Positions 9,137 to 17,374 of a DNA stretch of 64,000 nt are shown in pieces. The notes below the pieces were generated by a model. The model was not told where the DNA came from. It made no database searches and worked only from the letters and a program-made list of their open reading frames with translations. A program made the position numbers and the translations under genes. This stretch comes from Ramlibacter humi (GTDB taxonomy: Bacteria > Pseudomonadota > Gammaproteobacteria > Burkholderiales > Burkholderiaceae_C): NCBI RefSeq assembly GCF_004681975.1, contig NZ_SMLK01000003.1:124001-188000 (forward strand). The letters are read 5' to 3'. Numbering within the stretch: position 1 is the first letter of the stretch; every line of letters starts with the position of its first letter.

Positions 9137-10040
9137 GGGCCCGCGCGCGGCGGCCGTGGCCGCCCTCGTCTTCAACGCCTTCGTCTGGGGCGTTTCCTGG
9201 TGGCCTTTCCGCGAACTGCAGTCGCAAGGCCTGCACCCGCTGTGGGCCACGTGCGCCGTCTACCTTTTCTCGCTGCTGGTGGTGACGGCGATGCGGCCCG
9301 GCCTGCTGCGGGCGGTGCGCAGCCACCCCGCCCTGCTCTGGCTGATGCTGGCATCGGGCTGCACCAACGTCGGCTTCAACTGGGCGGTGACCGTGGGCGA
9401 CGTGGTGCGCGTGGTGCTGCTTTTCTACCTGATGCCCGCGTGGAGCGTGCTGCTGGCATGGCCGCTGCTGGGTGAGCGGCCCCAGCTGCCCGCATTGGTG
9501 CGGTTGGCGCTCGCGCTGGCCGGCGTAGTGGTGATCCTGAAGACGCCCGAAACGCCGTGGCCCGTGCCGCAATCGCTGCCCGACGTGCTGGCGATCCTGG
9601 GCGGTTTCAGTTTCGCGCTGGTCAACATCCTGGTGCTGCGGCTGCGCGGTGCGCCCGCCATCGCGCGCGTCACCGCGATGTTCACCGGCGGCACGCTCGC
9701 CGCCGCCGCAGCCGGAACCATCGCCGTGACGCAAGGCCTGGCCCCTTCGCCCACCCTGCTGCCCATCGGTGCCGCCGCGTTGGCACTGGTGCTGGGCGTG
9801 GGCTTCCTGCTGGGCAATGCGGCGATGCAGTTCGGCGCCTCGCGCCTGCCGGCTCAGACCACCGCGCTGGTGATGCTGTCCGAGGTGCTGTTCGCCAGCG
9901 TGTCGTCCGTCGCCGCGGGCGCCGCGACGCTGGGTCCGCGCACGCTGGCGGGCGGCGCGCTGGTGCTGGCGGCGGCCGCGTGGTCGGCGTTGTCGGAGCC
10001 GGGCACGAAAAGCGGCAACGGCGCACAATCGCCGGCATGA
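9123..10040 (+). CDS. DMT superfamily transporter (EamA domains)
   Basis: Second EamA-type inner-membrane transporter of the window, 305 residues with about ten helices, starting VAALVFNAFVWGVSWWPF and containing FYLMPAWSVLLAWPLLGERP, the typical helix-4 stretch. The ATG lies inside the last codons of lplT in another frame, and the stop overlaps the start of the glutathione peroxidase gene by four bases, giving a tightly packed three-gene string. Substrate unknown. Confidence 0.85.
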   Translation: MAGPEGPRAAAVAALVFNAFVWGVSWWPFRELQSQGLHPLWATCAVYLFSLLVVTAMRPGLLRAVRSHPALLWLMLASGCTNVGFNWAVTVGDVVRVVLLFYLMPAWSVLLAWPLLGERPQLPALVRLALALAGVVVILKTPETPWPVPQSLPDVLAILGGFSFALVNILVLRLRGAPAIARVTAMFTGGTLAAAAAGTIAVTQGLAPSPTLLPIGAAALALVLGVGFLLGNAAMQFGASRLPAQTTALVMLSEVLFASVSSVAAGAATLGPRTLAGGALVLAAAAWSALSEPGTKSGNGAQSPA

Positions 10041-10522
10041 CCACCGCCTACGACTTCCACGCCACGTCCATCGACGGCAAGCCGGTCGACCTGGCGCAAT
10101 ACCGCGGCAAGCCGCTGCTGATCGTCAACACCGCCAGCGCGTGCGGCTTCACGCCGCAGTTCGCGGGCCTGCAGAAGCTGCACGAGCAGTTCGCGCCGCA
10201 AGGGCTGGTGGTCCTGGGCTTTCCCTGCAACCAGTTCGGCGCGCAGGACCCCGGCAGCAACGAGGAGATCGGCGCGTTCTGCCAGCGCAACTACGGCGTG
10301 GACTTCCCGATGATGTCCAAGATCGACGTCAACGGCGCCAAGGCCGACCCGCTGTACCAGTGGCTGACCGCCGAAGCGCCCGGCCTGCTGGGCAGCAAGG
10401 CGATCAAGTGGAACTTCACCAAGTTCCTGGTCGGCAAGGACGGAGAGGTGATCAAGCGGTACCCGCCGCAGGACGCGCCGGAGAAGCTGGCGAAGGACGT
10501 GCAGGCCGCGATCGCGGCTTGA
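10037..10522 (+). CDS. glutathione peroxidase family protein (cysteine type)
   Basis: Thiol peroxidase of the GPx family reducing hydroperoxides in the cytosol, 161 residues, the normal bacterial size. The active site NTASACGFTPQ has Cys in place of selenocysteine; the partner Gln/Trp blocks GFPCNQFGAQDPG and KWNFTKFLVG are present. The ATG overlaps the previous stop (ATGA) and lies 7 bases after CACAAT (10024-10029), so it may also be made from its own leaderless message. The last 71 bases overlap the convergent acyltransferase gene. Confidence 0.92.
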   Translation: MTTAYDFHATSIDGKPVDLAQYRGKPLLIVNTASACGFTPQFAGLQKLHEQFAPQGLVVLGFPCNQFGAQDPGSNEEIGAFCQRNYGVDFPMMSKIDVNGAKADPLYQWLTAEAPGLLGSKAIKWNFTKFLVGKDGEVIKRYPPQDAPEKLAKDVQAAIAA

Positions 10523-11615
10523 GTCCGAACAGGGGCCGCAGCCAGCGGCTGCGCCGGATCACGGCCGTCAGCCCCCAGCAGCCGGCCACCGTGCCGGCCG
10601 CCAGCACCACCGGTTCGATCACGGGCCCCAGGTTCCAGGGCGACAGCTGCACCGCCAGCCAGATGATCAGCGTCTGGTGCAGCACGTACCAGGGGTAGAC
10701 CGATTCGTTGGCCCACGCCAGCCAGGGCCAGGGCCGGTTCAGCGCGTGGTGCGCCCAGCCCAGCACGGCCAGCACCATGGCCCACAGGTACAGGTCGCCC
10801 GCCAGCCGGGACGGCAGCCCGCGCGGCAGGACGAAGTGCAGCACCAGCAAGGCGGCGGCGATCGCCAGCGTGCGGTGGCGCAAGCGCTTCAGCTCGGCCC
10901 ACAGGCCGGCATCCACGCCCATCCACCAGCCGTAGAGAAACAGCGTGGCGTACATCGCATGCAGCCAGCCGTCGTGAATGAGGTCATGGCTCGGCGGGAA
11001 GCGCCGCCACAGCAGCAGCGACCAGCCCAGCAGCGGCAGCACGGGCAGCGCCAGTGCCCAGCCGCGCAGCGCGCGGAATCGCTCGCGCAGGCGCAGCCCG
11101 GCCGCTGACCCCAGCACCGGCCAGGCCAGCAGGAACACCGCCGTGTACAGCCACAGATAGGGCAGGTACCAGAGGTGGTTCCAGGTGACGCCTGCCTCGG
11201 CGCCGTCGAACGCGTCGCGCGGCCAGGGCCCGCCGGTGAAGTAGCGCCGCAGGAAAGCCGCCAGCCCCGGTTCGCTGCTGCCGTTGGCGACCACCTGGGC
11301 GTAGACCTGGTACGGCACGACCACCGCCATCGCGAAAGCCAGCGGCAGCAGCAGCCGCCAGCTGCGCTGGCCCAGCAGCGCGCGGCGCGAGCCTTCGCCG
11401 CGCCACAGCAACGACATCGCCAGCCCGGACACCAGGAAGACCAGGTCCATCCGCCACAGGTTCAGCGCCCGCATGGGCCACTGCAGCCATTCGGCCTCGT
11501 GCGGGCTCTTCACGTGCCAGTGCCAGCCGGCCACGTAGTACATGCCCACGTGGTACAGGATGACGCCCGCGAACGCCAGTGCCCGCAGCGCGTCGATGTC
11601 GTGTCTTCGTTCCAT
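10452..11615 (-). CDS. acyltransferase 3 family membrane protein
   Basis: Integral-membrane O-acyltransferase family (Acyl_transf_3) with about ten helices, 387 residues from the ATG at 11615. The family's N-terminal RHDIDALRALAFAGVILYH with the conserved His, RMDLVFLVSGLAMSLLW and ESVYPWYVLHQTLII are clear. Such proteins acylate sugars, glucans or other surface molecules; the acceptor is not predictable. The open frame extends upstream but that part is promoter sequence. The 3' 71 bases overlap glutathione peroxidase on the other strand. It is divergent from a LytTR gene, and paired direct repeats between them suggest LytTR control. Confidence 0.85.
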   Translation of the reverse strand: MERRHDIDALRALAFAGVILYHVGMYYVAGWHWHVKSPHEAEWLQWPMRALNLWRMDLVFLVSGLAMSLLWRGEGSRRALLGQRSWRLLLPLAFAMAVVVPYQVYAQVVANGSSEPGLAAFLRRYFTGGPWPRDAFDGAEAGVTWNHLWYLPYLWLYTAVFLLAWPVLGSAAGLRLRERFRALRGWALALPVLPLLGWSLLLWRRFPPSHDLIHDGWLHAMYATLFLYGWWMGVDAGLWAELKRLRHRTLAIAAALLVLHFVLPRGLPSRLAGDLYLWAMVLAVLGWAHHALNRPWPWLAWANESVYPWYVLHQTLIIWLAVQLSPWNLGPVIEPVVLAAGTVAGCWGLTAVIRRSRWLRPLFGLKPRSRPARPSPASPARPAAGTA

Positions 11616-11671
11616 GCCTTGCTCCTGTTGGAAGGCGCGGATGGTGCGGGCGGCGCGGCCGCCCGGAGGGG

Positions 11672-11702
11672 CGTTTGGGACGGCGGCGGCGCCGTTTGTG
11701 AC
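11672..11702. promoter_or_regulatory. paired direct repeats, probable LytTR binding site
   Basis: CGTTTGGGAC (11672-11681) and CGTTTGTGAC (11693-11702) are near-identical 10-mers exactly 21 bases apart, two turns of the helix. LytTR domains bind pairs of ~9-bp direct repeats with such spacing. The site lies between the divergent acyltransferase gene and a LytTR regulator gene whose TACACT -10-like hexamer is at 11753. Confidence 0.5.
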
Positions 11703-11766
11703 GAGCGGCGGCCGGCCGGGACGAAACAGGAACGGCCTGCCGGCCCCGCGCCTACACTCGCCCGCC

Positions 11767-12675
11767 ATGCCCGATACCCTGCCGCGCTGGCTCCAGCTCT
11801 ACCGCCGCCACGAGCGGGCGGCGGACGCCGGCTTCTGGGCGCTGGTGATGCTGTCGCAGGTCGCCTTCAACAGCCTGGTCGTCTGGATCGACCTGCGCCG
11901 CATCGATGCGGCCCATCCGTTCTGGCATCCGCTGCTGCTGGAATCCACCAGCACGGCGGCGGTCGCCGCGCTCATCCCGGCCGTCGTCTGGTGGGAGCGG
12001 CGGCACCCGCTGCGCTGGGCCACCTTGCCGGGCGGCCTGGGCTGGCACGTGCTGGGCAGCATCGGCTTCCTGCTCGTGCACGCGGCGGGCATGGTGCTGC
12101 TGCGCTACGCCGCGTTCGCTGCGGCCGGCGTGCCCTACCGGCACGAAGCCTGGGGCACAGTGCTAGCCTACGAATACCTGAAGGATGTGCGCAGCTACAG
12201 CGCCATCCTGCTGGCCGTGCTGGGCTGGCGCTACCTGCTGCTGCGCACGCAGGGCGAGGCGCGCGTGCTGGACGCGCCCGAGCCGCCGGCCGGCCGGCCC
12301 CCCGAACCTTCACCCGCGCGCCCCGAGCGCTTCCTGGTGCGCAAGCTGCGCAAGGAATTCCTCGTGGCCGCGGCGGACATCGACTGGCTGCAGGCCCAGG
12401 GCAACTACGTGGGCCTGCGCGTGAACGGGCACGACTACCTGCTGCGCTCAACGCTGGCCGATTTCCTGGAGCAGCTGGACCCGGCGCATTTCGCGCGCGT
12501 CCACCGCAGTTGGGCGGTAAACCTGGACCGCGTCGCCGAGATTGAGCCGCTGGAAGCCGGCGACGCGCGCCTGAAGATGAAGGACGGCGGCTTCGTGCCG
12601 TGCAGCCGCCGTTACCGCGACGCGCTGGCCGAGCCCGCGCCGCTCAATGCTGCGTCGGCGCGGCTTTCTGGTTGA
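11767..12675 (+). CDS. membrane-bound LytTR-family transcription regulator
   Basis: Predicted membrane-anchored DNA-binding regulator, 302 residues. The first ~165 residues hold about four hydrophobic helices (VMLSQVAFNSLVVWIDL, TAAVAALIPAVVW, VLGSIGFLLVHAAGMVLL, YSAILLAVLGWRYLLL); a Pro/Ala-rich linker follows; residues ~195-295 are a LytTR domain with VAAADIDWLQAQGNYVGLRV and FARVHRSWAVNLDRV. There is no receiver domain, so the membrane part is probably the sensor. The ATG is 8 bases after TACACT, suggesting a leaderless mRNA. It ends within the convergent phasin-like gene (32-base overlap). Paired direct repeats upstream point to autoregulation and control of the acyltransferase. Confidence 0.85.
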   Translation: MPDTLPRWLQLYRRHERAADAGFWALVMLSQVAFNSLVVWIDLRRIDAAHPFWHPLLLESTSTAAVAALIPAVVWWERRHPLRWATLPGGLGWHVLGSIGFLLVHAAGMVLLRYAAFAAAGVPYRHEAWGTVLAYEYLKDVRSYSAILLAVLGWRYLLLRTQGEARVLDAPEPPAGRPPEPSPARPERFLVRKLRKEFLVAAADIDWLQAQGNYVGLRVNGHDYLLRSTLADFLEQLDPAHFARVHRSWAVNLDRVAEIEPLEAGDARLKMKDGGFVPCSRRYRDALAEPAPLNAASARLSG

Positions 12676-13135
12676 ACGCGAACATCTGCTGGAAGGCTTC
12701 GGCCATGGTGGCCGCCGCTTCGCCCGCGCCCTCCATCGGCGTGCCCTCGACACCCGCAGGCCCCGGCGCGCCGCTGCGCATCAACTCGCCGCCCGCCTTC
12801 AAGGTCGCCGCCACCAGTTCCTGCCAGTAGCGCATCCCTTCCTGCATCTCGTACATCGCCAGCGTGGACTGGATGCTGACCAGTTCCATGGGCGACGTGG
12901 CGTTCCGCAGGTTGTCGGCCGCCTGCCGGTGCAGCAGCGACGCCCGCTGGTCGCGCTGCAATTGAGCGTGGTGGATGGATTCGCCGGCGCGGAACAGCGC
13001 CCCCATCGCGTCGGCCATCGCGGCCATCTGCTGCCTTTGCATCACCGCGAAAGTGCCGGTGGCACCCACGAGATTGCGCAGCGGATCGGTCTCGTCCGCT
13101 GCATTCTGTTGCGTCCTTCGGTTCTGGCTGGCCAT
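12644..13135 (-). CDS. phasin-like protein
   Basis: 163-residue helical, soluble protein resembling polyhydroxyalkanoate granule-associated phasins: a stretch of amphipathic helices with QAADNLRNATSPMELVSIQS and MRYWQELVAATLKAGGELM, then a Pro/Gly linker and a terminal helix EAFQQMFAFNQKAAP. The ATG at 13135 is chosen because GAAGGAGCT precedes it; the longer open frame upstream is Arg-rich and noncoding. The phasin assignment rests on the SP-x-E-L-V-x-Q pattern and size, and no PHA synthesis gene is nearby, so confidence is moderate. The 3' end overlaps the LytTR gene by 32 bases. Confidence 0.6.
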   Translation of the reverse strand: MASQNRRTQQNAADETDPLRNLVGATGTFAVMQRQQMAAMADAMGALFRAGESIHHAQLQRDQRASLLHRQAADNLRNATSPMELVSIQSTLAMYEMQEGMRYWQELVAATLKAGGELMRSGAPGPAGVEGTPMEGAGEAAATMAEAFQQMFAFNQKAAPTQH

Positions 13136-13231
13136 GGTGAGCTCCTTCGGTCGTGCGGGAGCGCGCAATCTACGCCGCGCTGCGCAGGCAGGCGGCTGGG
13201 CAATCAATTGTTTCTTTGCGGGCCCGCGCAC

Positions 13232-14461
13232 TCACGCGGGCGCAAGCGACTCGTCGAGGACTTCGATCCAGTGCCGCACCGGCGTGCCGGTGCCTGACTG
13301 CAGGTGCGTGATGCAGCCGATGTTGGACGAGATCACCGCGCTGGGCTGCAGCGCGCCCAGGTGGCCCAGCTTGCGGTCACGAAGCGTGTGCGAGATGTCC
13401 GGTTGCAGCACGGAGTAAGTGCCGGCCGAGCCGCAGCACAGGTGCGATTCGTTCATCGCCACGCGCACGTCGAAGCCAAGTTGGCGCAAGCCCGCCTCGA
13501 CGCCGCCGCGCAGCTGCTGCCCGTGCTGCAGCGTGCACGGCGGGTGGTAGGCCAGCACGCCTTCGGGCGCGCGCACGCGGCCTTCGAGCGCGGGGACCAG
13601 ATCGGGCAGCAGCTCGCTCAGGTCGCGCGTCAATGAACTGACCTTCGCCGCGCGCTCGGCGTACGCGGCGTCGTGCTTCAAGTGATGGCCGTACTCGCAC
13701 ACGGTGACGCCACACCCCGAAGCGTTCATCACCAGCGCTTCCACCTCACCGCGCCCGATCAGCGGCCACCACGCGTCGACGTTGCGGCGCATCTGCGCGA
13801 GACCGCCTTCCTGGTCGTTCAGGTGGAACTTCACCGCGCCGCAGCAGCCCGAGCCGGGCGCGACCATGGCCTGGATGCCCGCCGCGTCGAGCACGCGGGC
13901 GGTGGCGGCGTCGATGTTGGGCGCCATCGAAGGCTGCACGCAGCCATCCAGCAGCAGCACCTTGCGCGAGTGGGTGCGCGTGGGCCAGGCCTTCGCGGGG
14001 CGGCGCTCGGGCACCTTCTCCTTCAGCGCGCCGGGCAGCAGGCCGCGCACGGCCTGGCCGACGCGCATCGCGGGACCGAACGCCGGCGAGGTCAGGCCTT
14101 CCTTCAGCGTCCAGCGCAGCGCGCGCGAGGCCGCGTCGCGGGGCACCTTCTCTTCGACGATGCGGCGGCCGATGTCGACCAGGTAGCCGTACTGCACGCC
14201 GCTGGGGCAGGTGCTTTCGCAGTTGCGGCAGGTGAGGCACCGGTCCAGGTGCAGCCGCGTCTTTTCCGTCGGCGTCTCGCCTTCGAGCACCTGCTTGATC
14301 AGGTAGATGCGCCCGCGCGGCCCGTCCAGCTCGTCGCCCAGCACCTGGTAGGTGGGGCAGGTCGCGGTGCAGAAGCCGCAGTGCACGCACTTGCGCAGGA
14401 TGGCTTCGGCCTCGGCGCCTTCGGCGGTGCCGGCGAATTCGGGCGACAGGTGGGTCTGCAC
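13232..14461 (-). CDS. glcF: glycolate oxidase iron-sulfur subunit
   Basis: Electron-transfer subunit of membrane-associated glycolate oxidase, which oxidises glycolate to glyoxylate. 409 residues from a GTG at 14461 that lies one base after the glcE stop; the N terminus then reads VQTHLSPEF as in other GlcF proteins. Two 4Fe-4S motifs are seen, CVHCGFCTATCP and CLTCRNCESTCP, followed by two CCG domains with GSGCCGAVKF and SHLCCGSAG. Translationally coupled to glcE. The catalytic GlcD subunit is not adjacent, which is unusual. Confidence 0.93.
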   Translation of the reverse strand: MQTHLSPEFAGTAEGAEAEAILRKCVHCGFCTATCPTYQVLGDELDGPRGRIYLIKQVLEGETPTEKTRLHLDRCLTCRNCESTCPSGVQYGYLVDIGRRIVEEKVPRDAASRALRWTLKEGLTSPAFGPAMRVGQAVRGLLPGALKEKVPERRPAKAWPTRTHSRKVLLLDGCVQPSMAPNIDAATARVLDAAGIQAMVAPGSGCCGAVKFHLNDQEGGLAQMRRNVDAWWPLIGRGEVEALVMNASGCGVTVCEYGHHLKHDAAYAERAAKVSSLTRDLSELLPDLVPALEGRVRAPEGVLAYHPPCTLQHGQQLRGGVEAGLRQLGFDVRVAMNESHLCCGSAGTYSVLQPDISHTLRDRKLGHLGALQPSAVISSNIGCITHLQSGTGTPVRHWIEVLDESLAPA

Positions 14462-14462
14462 G

Positions 14463-15530
14463 TCAGAGGTCCGGGAACAGGCGGCCGCCGTCGAAGACGC
14501 CGTGGGGATCGAACTCGCGCCGCAGCTCGCGGTGGATGCGCGCGAGCGCCGGCGTGAGCGGATGGAAGCGGCCGGTGGTGGCAGGCTGCGCGGGACGGAA
14601 CAGCGTGGCGTGGCCGCCGGCTTGCTCCGCCGCACGGCGCAGATGGGCCGCGTCGCCGGCCGCCGCGGCGACCCAGCGCTGGCCGCCGTGCCACTCGACC
14701 AGCGGGTCTTCCGGCAGGTCCAGCACCGGTGCGGTCTGCGGCACGGACAGGCGCCACAGGTCGCGGTCCGCGCGCGCTGTGAACCAGGGCAGCTGCTGCT
14801 CGCGGCAGGCGTCCCACTGCGCCGATGCGTCGTCGACACGCTCGCCACCCATCGAGCCGCACGCGGCTTCGATGGCCGCCCGCGCGCCCCGCAGGCGCAG
14901 CCACAGCGTGCCCGCTTCCCAGCGGCTGGCGTTCAGCGGCAGCGGCCGGCCGCCCCAGGCGTTCAAGCGCTTCAGCGCCTCGGCTTGAGTGAGTTCGAAT
15001 CGCAGCGTGGCCTGCGCGGGCGCATGCGGCAGCACCTTCAGGCTCACCTCGACGATCAGCCCCAGCGTGCCCAGCGAGCCCGCCATCAACCGCGACACGT
15101 CGTAGCCGGCGACGTTCTTCATCACCTGGCCGCCGAACGTGAGCAGCTCGCCGCGGCCGTTGACCATGGTGAGGCCCAGCACGTAGTCGCGCACGCTGCC
15201 GACACTGGCTCGCGCCGGGCCGGAAATGCCCGTGGCGACCATGCCGCCGACCGTGGCACCGCCGAAACGCGGCGGCTCGAAAGGCAGCTCCTGCCCGGCC
15301 TGCGCCAGCGCGTCTTCCAGCACCGTGAGCGGCGTGCCCGCGCCCACGGTGACCACCAGCTCGCTGGGCTCATAGCTGCGGATGCCCGACAGCCCGCGCG
15401 TGTCCAGCACTTCGCCTTGCGCCGGCTCGCCGTAGAAGTCCTTGCTGCCGCCGCCGCGCAGGCGCAGGCGCGTGCCCGACGCCGCGGCGGCGCGGATGCG
15501 GGCGATGGCGTCGGCGAGCGCTGCTTCCAT
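14463..15530 (-). CDS. glcE: glycolate oxidase FAD-binding subunit
   Basis: FAD-binding (PCMH-type) subunit of glycolate oxidase, 355 residues. Visible are RLRGGGSKDFYGEP, VVTVGAGTPLTVLEDAL, the flavin-site FGGATVGGMVATGISGPAR and RDYVLGLTMVNGRGELLTFG. The ATG at 15530 is preferred to the longer frame: TACCAT lies 9 bases upstream on this strand, implying a near-leaderless message. glcF follows after one base. The gene upstream is the SMP-30 lactonase rather than glcD. Confidence 0.92.
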   Translation of the reverse strand: MEAALADAIARIRAAAASGTRLRLRGGGSKDFYGEPAQGEVLDTRGLSGIRSYEPSELVVTVGAGTPLTVLEDALAQAGQELPFEPPRFGGATVGGMVATGISGPARASVGSVRDYVLGLTMVNGRGELLTFGGQVMKNVAGYDVSRLMAGSLGTLGLIVEVSLKVLPHAPAQATLRFELTQAEALKRLNAWGGRPLPLNASRWEAGTLWLRLRGARAAIEAACGSMGGERVDDASAQWDACREQQLPWFTARADRDLWRLSVPQTAPVLDLPEDPLVEWHGGQRWVAAAAGDAAHLRRAAEQAGGHATLFRPAQPATTGRFHPLTPALARIHRELRREFDPHGVFDGGRLFPDL

Positions 15531-15594
15531 GGGTTGCCGATGGTACGCGCCAGCCGGGCGGTGGCCCCTGCCCCGGCCGTTGAACTTTTTGGGG

Positions 15595-16503
15595 TCAGTC
15601 GATGAAGAAATTGACCGGCAGGCCGGGCACACCGACGCGCGTCCAGACCACGTGGCCGGTCCAGGGGCGCGCGGCTTTCTCCTGCGCATCGCGCTTGCCC
15701 GCGCTCGTGACATACAGCGTGCGCAGGTCCGGCCCGCCGAAGCAGGGCATGGTGGGACACAGCACCGGCGTGTCGATGCTCTCGATCAGCTCGCCCTGCG
15801 GCGACAACCGCACCACGCGCCCGCCTTCGAACATCGCGCACCAGTAGCAGCCCTCCGCGTCCACCACGGCGCCATCGGGGCGGCCACCGTAGCCGGCATC
15901 GCCCGGCTTCCAGCCGGCGGGCTTGGGCTCGAACTGGTGGAACACTCGCTCGTTGCGCAGCTCGTTGAAATCGGCGTCCCAGTCCCAGGCGCGGATGCGG
16001 TGCGCCTGCGTGTCGGCCCAGTACACGGTGCGGCCGTCCGGCGACCACGCGAGGCCGTTGGCGGTGATCAAGCCGCCCGCCATGCGCTTCAGGCGCATGC
16101 CCTCGTGCGCATCCAGGCACAGCAACTCAGCGGCAGGCGCCGTCTTCGGCTCGAACAGCGAGCCGGCCCAGAAGCGCCCGCGCGGATCGGCCTTGCCGTC
16201 GTTGAAGCGGGTGGTCGCGGGATCGTGGTCCGCATGCCGCAGCAGCGCCAGCGGCGCGCCCCACTCGCGCGCGCGGTAGAAGCCGTCGCGCAGCGCGATG
16301 ACGAATCCGCCTGCGCTCGCGGGCGCGAAGCAACCCGGCTCCTGCGGCATCGCCCAGCTTTGCGGCTCGCCTTTCGCAGGGTCGATGCGCCTCAGCGCGC
16401 GAGCGGCGATGTCGGCCCAGTAGAGCCGCCCTTCCCGGGGATGCCAGAACGGCGACTCGCCCAATTCGTCGGGTTGCGAAGTGAGTCTCTGCCAGCGATC
16501 CAT
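15595..16503 (-). CDS. SMP-30/gluconolactonase/LRE family protein
   Basis: Six-bladed beta-propeller lactonase of the SMP-30 family, 302 residues from the ATG at 16503. Metal and substrate residues expected for the family are present in LGESPFWHPREGRLYWADI (Glu), FNDGKADPRGRFWAGSL (Asn/Asp), TANGLAWSPDGRTVYWADT and PDGAVVDAEGCYWCAMFEGG. CACAAT lies 6 bases before this ATG, favouring it over a start 24 bases upstream. Family members hydrolyse sugar lactones such as gluconolactone or arabinonolactone; the substrate here is unknown. It lies just upstream of glcEF on the same strand, 64 bases away. Confidence 0.88.
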   Translation of the reverse strand: MDRWQRLTSQPDELGESPFWHPREGRLYWADIAARALRRIDPAKGEPQSWAMPQEPGCFAPASAGGFVIALRDGFYRAREWGAPLALLRHADHDPATTRFNDGKADPRGRFWAGSLFEPKTAPAAELLCLDAHEGMRLKRMAGGLITANGLAWSPDGRTVYWADTQAHRIRAWDWDADFNELRNERVFHQFEPKPAGWKPGDAGYGGRPDGAVVDAEGCYWCAMFEGGRVVRLSPQGELIESIDTPVLCPTMPCFGGPDLRTLYVTSAGKRDAQEKAARPWTGHVVWTRVGVPGLPVNFFID

Positions 16504-16563
16504 CGGCCGATTGTGCGGCCGGGGCAAGCGGATGAGCTGGCGCAGCCGCTACCATCGTCCGCG

Positions 16564-17235
16564 ATGAGTGCTTCGACCCCGAGTTCCGCCCAGGCCACGC
16601 TGATGCTGGTGGAGTCCGCGCGCTATGCGCTGCTGCGGCGCCTGGCCGCCGCCATCCGCCACCAGATGGTGGCCCACCTGCAGCCCATCGGCATGGTGTC
16701 CGAGCTGCTGGAGCGTCGCACGCGCGCGGCTTCGCCCGACCTCGCCGCCATCCACGACGGCGCGGCCAAGATCAACAGCCTGTCCAAGGCCGCGGCCAAG
16801 GACGTGCTGGACGTCATCACCTGGATGTCGCCCGAGCCCGGCGCCACCATGCCTTTCGACGCCGCCGTGCGCGACTGCGTCGACCTGCTGCACAGCAACT
16901 TCAGCTTTCGCGGCTTCAACCTCGCCGCCGAGGTGAGCGAACTGCCCCAGCCCGTGGGCCGCGCCGCCGCACGCATGCTGCTGCCCGCCGCATTGCTCGC
17001 GCTGACCGACACGCAGGAAGGTCCGGCCGACGTCGTGATCAGCGCGCGCACCGGCGAAGACGTGATCCACGTCGAGATCCGCTTCATCCGCACCGAAGGC
17101 GACGGCGGCTACGGCAGCAAGCTGAGCTACCGCTCGATGGAGTGGGGCGAGGTGAATGCGATGGCGCGGGCGGAGGATGTGGAGCTCTCGTACACGGAGA
17201 GCACGGCCACGCTCGCTTTTCCAGTCCTGGCGTAA
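16564..17235 (+). CDS. histidine-phosphotransferase-like protein (uncharacterised)
   Basis: 223-residue cytosolic protein that I recognise only by its N-terminal helical hairpin. Residues ~15-75 look like a kinase dimerisation/phosphotransfer pair, with IRHQMVAHLQPIGMVSELLE placing His33 followed by a Pro eight residues on, as in an H-box. The C-terminal ~130 residues contain no N-, G1- or G2-box glycines, so an ATP-binding domain is degenerate or absent. This plan recalls ChpT-type histidine phosphotransferases, but that is inference. The ATG lies 8 bases after TACCAT. No regulator gene is adjacent. Confidence 0.7.
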   Translation: MSASTPSSAQATLMLVESARYALLRRLAAAIRHQMVAHLQPIGMVSELLERRTRAASPDLAAIHDGAAKINSLSKAAAKDVLDVITWMSPEPGATMPFDAAVRDCVDLLHSNFSFRGFNLAAEVSELPQPVGRAAARMLLPAALLALTDTQEGPADVVISARTGEDVIHVEIRFIRTEGDGGYGSKLSYRSMEWGEVNAMARAEDVELSYTESTATLAFPVLA

Positions 17236-17247
17236 CGCCCGCTCTTC

Positions 17248-17273
17248 GTCATTCCCGCCTGCGCGAGGATGAC
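17248..17273. repeat. short dispersed-repeat-like element, copy 2
   Basis: GTCATTCCCG followed by CCTGCGCGAGGATGAC, an imperfect palindrome with GTCAT/ATGAC ends; relative of the element at 6588-6610. It lies just after the stop of the phosphotransferase-like gene and before the amtB terminator. Confidence 0.45.
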
Positions 17274-17293
17274 GCCAGAAAACACAGCGCCAG

Positions 17294-17369
17294 GCAAAAA
17301 AAGCGGCCCGCCGAAGCGGGCCGAACATCCAAAGGAGAACTTGCATTCGGAAAGGCCCGCAGGCCTTTC
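17294..17369 (-). terminator. rho-independent terminator of the torF-glnK-amtB operon
   Basis: Read on the minus strand after the amtB stop there is a perfect 8-bp stem with tetraloop (17350-17369, GAAAGGCC/GGCCTTTC) and then a second perfect 8-bp GC stem, CGGCCCGC/GCGGGCCG at 17304-17323, followed by a run of seven T. The second hairpin with its T-run is a textbook terminator; the first may be a processing or stability element. Confidence 0.85.
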
Positions 17370-17374
17370 ACGGT

